From the NCBI GenBank assembly GCA_022822575.1, contig JAJEBJ010000165.1:1-7912 (forward strand): 7,912 bases of DNA. The letters run 5' to 3'. Of this stretch, positions 6,295-7,912 are shown piece by piece. Below the pieces are notes generated by a model, which was not told the DNA's origin, did not search any database, and worked only from the letters and a program-made list of their open reading frames with translations. The DNA comes from Alphaproteobacteria bacterium. GTDB taxonomy: Bacteria > Pseudomonadota > Alphaproteobacteria > SP197. The position numbers and the translations under genes are program-made. The number at the start of each line of letters is the position of its first letter. The first letter of the stretch is position 1.

Positions 6295-7602
6295 TCACTT
6301 TCCGATACAGAACTCCGAGAAGATCACGTCGAGAAGGTCCTCGACATCCACCCTCCCGGTGAGCCGCCCCAGTGCCGTCGCCGCCAGGCGCAGGTCCTCG
6401 GCTGCCAGCGTAACGTCGCCTGCTTCCAGGTCCCGGTAGCGCGCAAGGGCGTCGGCGACCTGGAGAAGCGCAGCCCTGTGCCGGGCGCGCGATGGAGACA
6501 GGCCCGCTCCCTGCCAGGCCCGCCGGAAGTGCTGCGCCATGGCATCGATGAGACGATCGATCCCCTCCCCGGTCTTCGCGGACAGGCCCGGGATGTCCGG
6601 CGGAGGGAGGGCGAGGTCGGCCTTTCCAGCCACGACAAGCGCATTCTCGCCGCAGTGGGTCGCGATGCGGGGCCAGGTCTTCTCCCAACGGCTGGCATCG
6701 GCAACAAGCAGTGTCAGGTCAGCCGTTTCCGCTCTCGTCAACGCCCGGCGGATCCCCTCTCCTTCGACGCCTCGCGGAACCTCCCGCAACCCTGCGGTGT
6801 CGACAAGGGATACGGCAAAGCCGGCAATGTCCATGGTCACCTCGACGGTATCGCGTGTCGTCCCCTCCTCCGCGGAGACAATGGCGGCGTCACTTCCGGC
6901 AAGTGCGTTGAGAAGACTCGACTTGCCGACATTGGGCGCCCCGAGAATGACGACACTCAAACCCTCGCGCAGCCGTTCGCCGCGGCGCCCGTCATCAAGA
7001 TGAGCACGCACCTCCTCTTCCAGGGCCGTCACCGCTGCCGTGTTGTCGTCGAGGAGCCCCGACGGCAACTCCTCGTCGGGAAAGTCGATCACGGCCTCGA
7101 GGCGCGCCATGGCGTCGACGAGGCGCTGTCGCCACCCGTCATAGACTTCAGAGTGCAACCCCTGGAGCTGGTCGAGAGCCTGGTGGCGCTGGCGTGACGT
7201 GTCTGCAGCGACGAGATCCGCCACTGCTTCCGCTTCCACGAGGTCAATCTTGCCGTTCAGCACGGCCCGCCTGGTGAACTCCCCCGGTTCCGCGGGACGC
7301 ACGCCGGGCACGGACGCCAGGGCATCGAGCACACCGTGCACCACTGCGCGTCCGCCATGGACATGGAATTCCGCCACATCCTCTCCGGTGACGGTGGCAG
7401 GCGCCGGAAACCACAGTATCAGGGCCTGATCGATCGATTCTCCCGACCGACCGTCCTGAAGGCGGCGCAGGACAGCCTGCCGGGCGGCGGGCGGATCCTT
7501 GCCCGTGAGCTGCTTCACTGTCTCTCCGGCAGCCGGGCCCGAGACCCGGATCACGGCGATGGCAGCCCGACCGGGTGCCGTAGCCAGCGCAAAAATGGTC
7601 AA
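6295..7602 (-). CDS. mnmE: tRNA modification GTPase MnmE (TrmE)
   Basis: GTPase subunit of the MnmEG tRNA wobble-uridine modification complex. From the TTG at 7602 the protein has 435 residues. The N-terminal formyl-tetrahydrofolate-binding domain starts TIFALATAPGRAAIAVIR and contains VTGEDVAEFHVHGG and PGEFTRRAVLNGKIDL. The inserted G domain has G1 GAPNVGKS (221-228), G2 TTRD (248-251) and G3 DTAGL (268-272). G4 reads GKAD (326-329) instead of NKxD. G5 is SAKTGEG. The C-terminal helical domain ends in FCIGK, whose Cys is the conserved MnmE cysteine. No ATG or GTG exists near the family's normal start. A GTG at 7662 would add 20 unrelated residues encoded by the neighbouring mobile element, so TTG is chosen. 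No clear ribosome site precedes it, probably because the element displaced the original leader. The stop codon sits one base from parS. Confidence 0.94.
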   Translation of the reverse strand: MTIFALATAPGRAAIAVIRVSGPAAGETVKQLTGKDPPAARQAVLRRLQDGRSGESIDQALILWFPAPATVTGEDVAEFHVHGGRAVVHGVLDALASVPGVRPAEPGEFTRRAVLNGKIDLVEAEAVADLVAADTSRQRHQALDQLQGLHSEVYDGWRQRLVDAMARLEAVIDFPDEELPSGLLDDNTAAVTALEEEVRAHLDDGRRGERLREGLSVVILGAPNVGKSSLLNALAGSDAAIVSAEEGTTRDTVEVTMDIAGFAVSLVDTAGLREVPRGVEGEGIRRALTRAETADLTLLVADASRWEKTWPRIATHCGENALVVAGKADLALPPPDIPGLSAKTGEGIDRLIDAMAQHFRRAWQGAGLSPSRARHRAALLQVADALARYRDLEAGDVTLAAEDLRLAATALGRLTGRVDVEDLLDVIFSEFCIGK

Positions 7603-7620
7603 TGTTTGGGACTTGTATCG

Positions 7621-7624
7621 TTGA
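7621..7624 (-). mobile_element. Putative right-end cleavage site (TCAA) of the TnpB element
   Basis: The minus strand reads TCAA immediately 3' of the 7625-7645 hairpin. In IS200/IS605 elements the single-strand transposase cuts a short motif at the foot of the right-end hairpin, and TCAA is the known motif in IS608. If correct, the element ends at 7621 and host DNA resumes at 7620, 18 bases before the mnmE TTG. The motif is short, so the assignment rests on position next to the hairpins. Confidence 0.4.
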
Positions 7625-7645
7625 CTGAACGGCTCACGCCGCCAG
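7625..7645 (-). repeat. Right-end hairpin 1 with GNRA-like GTGA loop, overlapping the tnpB stop codon
   Basis: On the minus strand, CTG-G-CGGC-GTGA-GCCG-TT-CAG folds into a stem: four perfect pairs (7638-7641 with 7630-7633), a G-T wobble with one bulged T, and three outer pairs (7643-7645 with 7625-7627). The loop GTGA contains the tnpB TGA stop. This is the kind of subterminal imperfect hairpin that IS200/IS605 transposases recognise, and it would be the 3'-most stem of an omega RNA. Confidence 0.5.
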
Positions 7646-7912
7646 TCTCCGATCCGTTTCACGGATCATCGGAGTGCCTGACGGCAACGCTCCCTCCCCG
7701 TGCAGACGCGCCTGTCCCCGACGCCTGATGTTGCGGGCCGCGTTCAGGTCCGCATGATCCGCATGGCCACAAGCCACGCATGTGAAGACCGCCTGCGACG
7801 GGCGCGAGGCGGCGTCTGCCGTGCCGCACTCCGCACACGTCCGGCTGGTCTGCGCCGGGTTCACCGCGATGAGGCGCGGAGCCTTGTAGCCGAGCATCAC
7901 CCGCAGGTCGCT
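7634..7912 (-). CDS. tnpB: IS200/IS605-family TnpB (OrfB) RNA-guided nuclease/transposase accessory, C-terminal part (cut by window edge)
   Basis: The last 92 codons of a gene that continues past the right edge, since the frame is open to base 7912. TnpB is a RuvC-like, RNA-guided DNA endonuclease that maintains IS200/IS605-type elements. Visible are the C-terminal zinc ribbon, with TCAECG followed by FTCVACG supplying two Cys pairs, and ADLNAARNI, whose Asp is the last RuvC catalytic residue. AVNPAQTSRT just before the ribbon is also typical. The link between LRVMLGYKA and the AVNP strand looks about five residues shorter than in relatives I recall, which may mean a small in-frame deletion. 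The tail GEGALPSGTPMIRETDRRLAA is encoded by the right-end stems. Whether the rest is intact, and whether a TnpA transposase is present, cannot be seen. The apparent GTG start at 7900 is internal. Confidence 0.85.
   Translation of the reverse strand, partial: SDLRVMLGYKAPRLIAVNPAQTSRTCAECGTADAASRPSQAVFTCVACGHADHADLNAARNIRRRGQARLHGEGALPSGTPMIRETDRRLAA
7647..7674 (-). repeat. Right-end hairpin 2 (11-bp stem with 3-base bulge)
   Basis: Arms ctcc-gatccgt (7647-7657) and acggatc-[atc]-ggag (7661-7674) are complementary over 11 bases with a 3-base bulge at 7668-7670 and a 3-base loop at 7658-7660. It lies within the last codons of tnpB, one base from hairpin 1. Two adjacent stems at the 3' end of a TnpB gene fit the folded 3' part of the transposon-encoded guide RNA. 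Confidence 0.55.

Larger units (their letters stand above)
7601..7760 (-). ncRNA. Candidate omega RNA (TnpB guide RNA) covering the tnpB 3' end and flanking guide
   Basis: TnpB nucleases use an RNA made from the 3' end of their own gene through the element's right end, followed by about 16-20 bases of flanking DNA as guide. Here the scaffold would include the two hairpins (7625-7674) and end at TCAA (7621-7624). The guide would be minus-strand 7620 to about 7601 (CGATACAAGTCCCAAACATT), reaching the mnmE start codon. The 5' limit given is arbitrary. Existence is inferred from family knowledge and the visible stems; no transcription evidence is available. Confidence 0.35.

Noticed and set aside
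5890..7197. Long plus-strand open frame (435 codons) opposite mnmG and mnmE
   Set aside because: Antisense shadow crossing parS and two conserved genes; its protein is low in family-like features and shows no domain.
7603..7633. Possible sigma-70 promoter for mnmE (TACAAG as a -10)
   Set aside because: Only four of six bases fit, and no acceptable -35 hexamer lies 16-18 bases upstream.
7656..7663. GTTTCACG, resembling half of a second parS site
   Set aside because: Only one half matches; the other half diverges, and the bases are explained by the loop and arms of the 7647-7674 hairpin.

Overview
This is a GC-rich chromosomal segment. The gene order mnmE-mnmG-rsmG-parA-parB, with a perfect ParB-binding parS site between mnmE and mnmG, is the classic chromosome-partition neighbourhood of alphaproteobacteria. 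The genus cannot be fixed from the sequence. The protein sequences and an NitT/TauT-type binding protein would suit a Rhodospirillales-like organism, but that is an inference.

Layout. Positions 7-894 (+) encode a TyrA-family prephenate/arogenate dehydrogenase. It converges on a long minus-strand operon, and a perfect 15-bp inverted repeat (895-934) fills the 50-bp gap between the two stop codons. Reading the minus strand from the right edge, the genes are: the 3' end of a TnpB gene (7634-7912, cut by the window edge); the TnpB element's apparent right end, made of two hairpins plus TCAA (7621-7674); mnmE (6295-7602); parS (6278-6293); mnmG (4375-6237); rsmG (3764-4378); parA (2977-3780); parB (2102-2980); and a secreted ABC-type solute-binding protein (945-2105). 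No stretch longer than 60 bases lacks a gene or a recognisable element.

How the genes work together. MnmE and MnmG are the two subunits of the enzyme that modifies the wobble uridine of certain tRNAs. RsmG methylates 16S rRNA. ParA, ParB and parS drive chromosome-origin segregation. Three junctions (mnmG/rsmG, parA/parB, parB/binding protein) are 4-base ATGA overlaps and rsmG/parA overlaps by 17 bases, so the block is almost certainly co-transcribed and largely translationally coupled.

The unusual parts are at the two ends of the operon. At the 5' end, a TnpB transposable element stops about 18 bases before mnmE. It appears to have replaced the gene's normal leader, leaving a TTG start, and it places the predicted guide of the TnpB omega RNA over the mnmE start. 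At the 3' end, an orphan periplasmic binding protein with no permease or ATPase is coupled to parB through a strong GAGGAGG ribosome site inside the parB coding sequence. No clearly new multi-gene system (defence island, CRISPR array, biosynthetic cluster) is visible.
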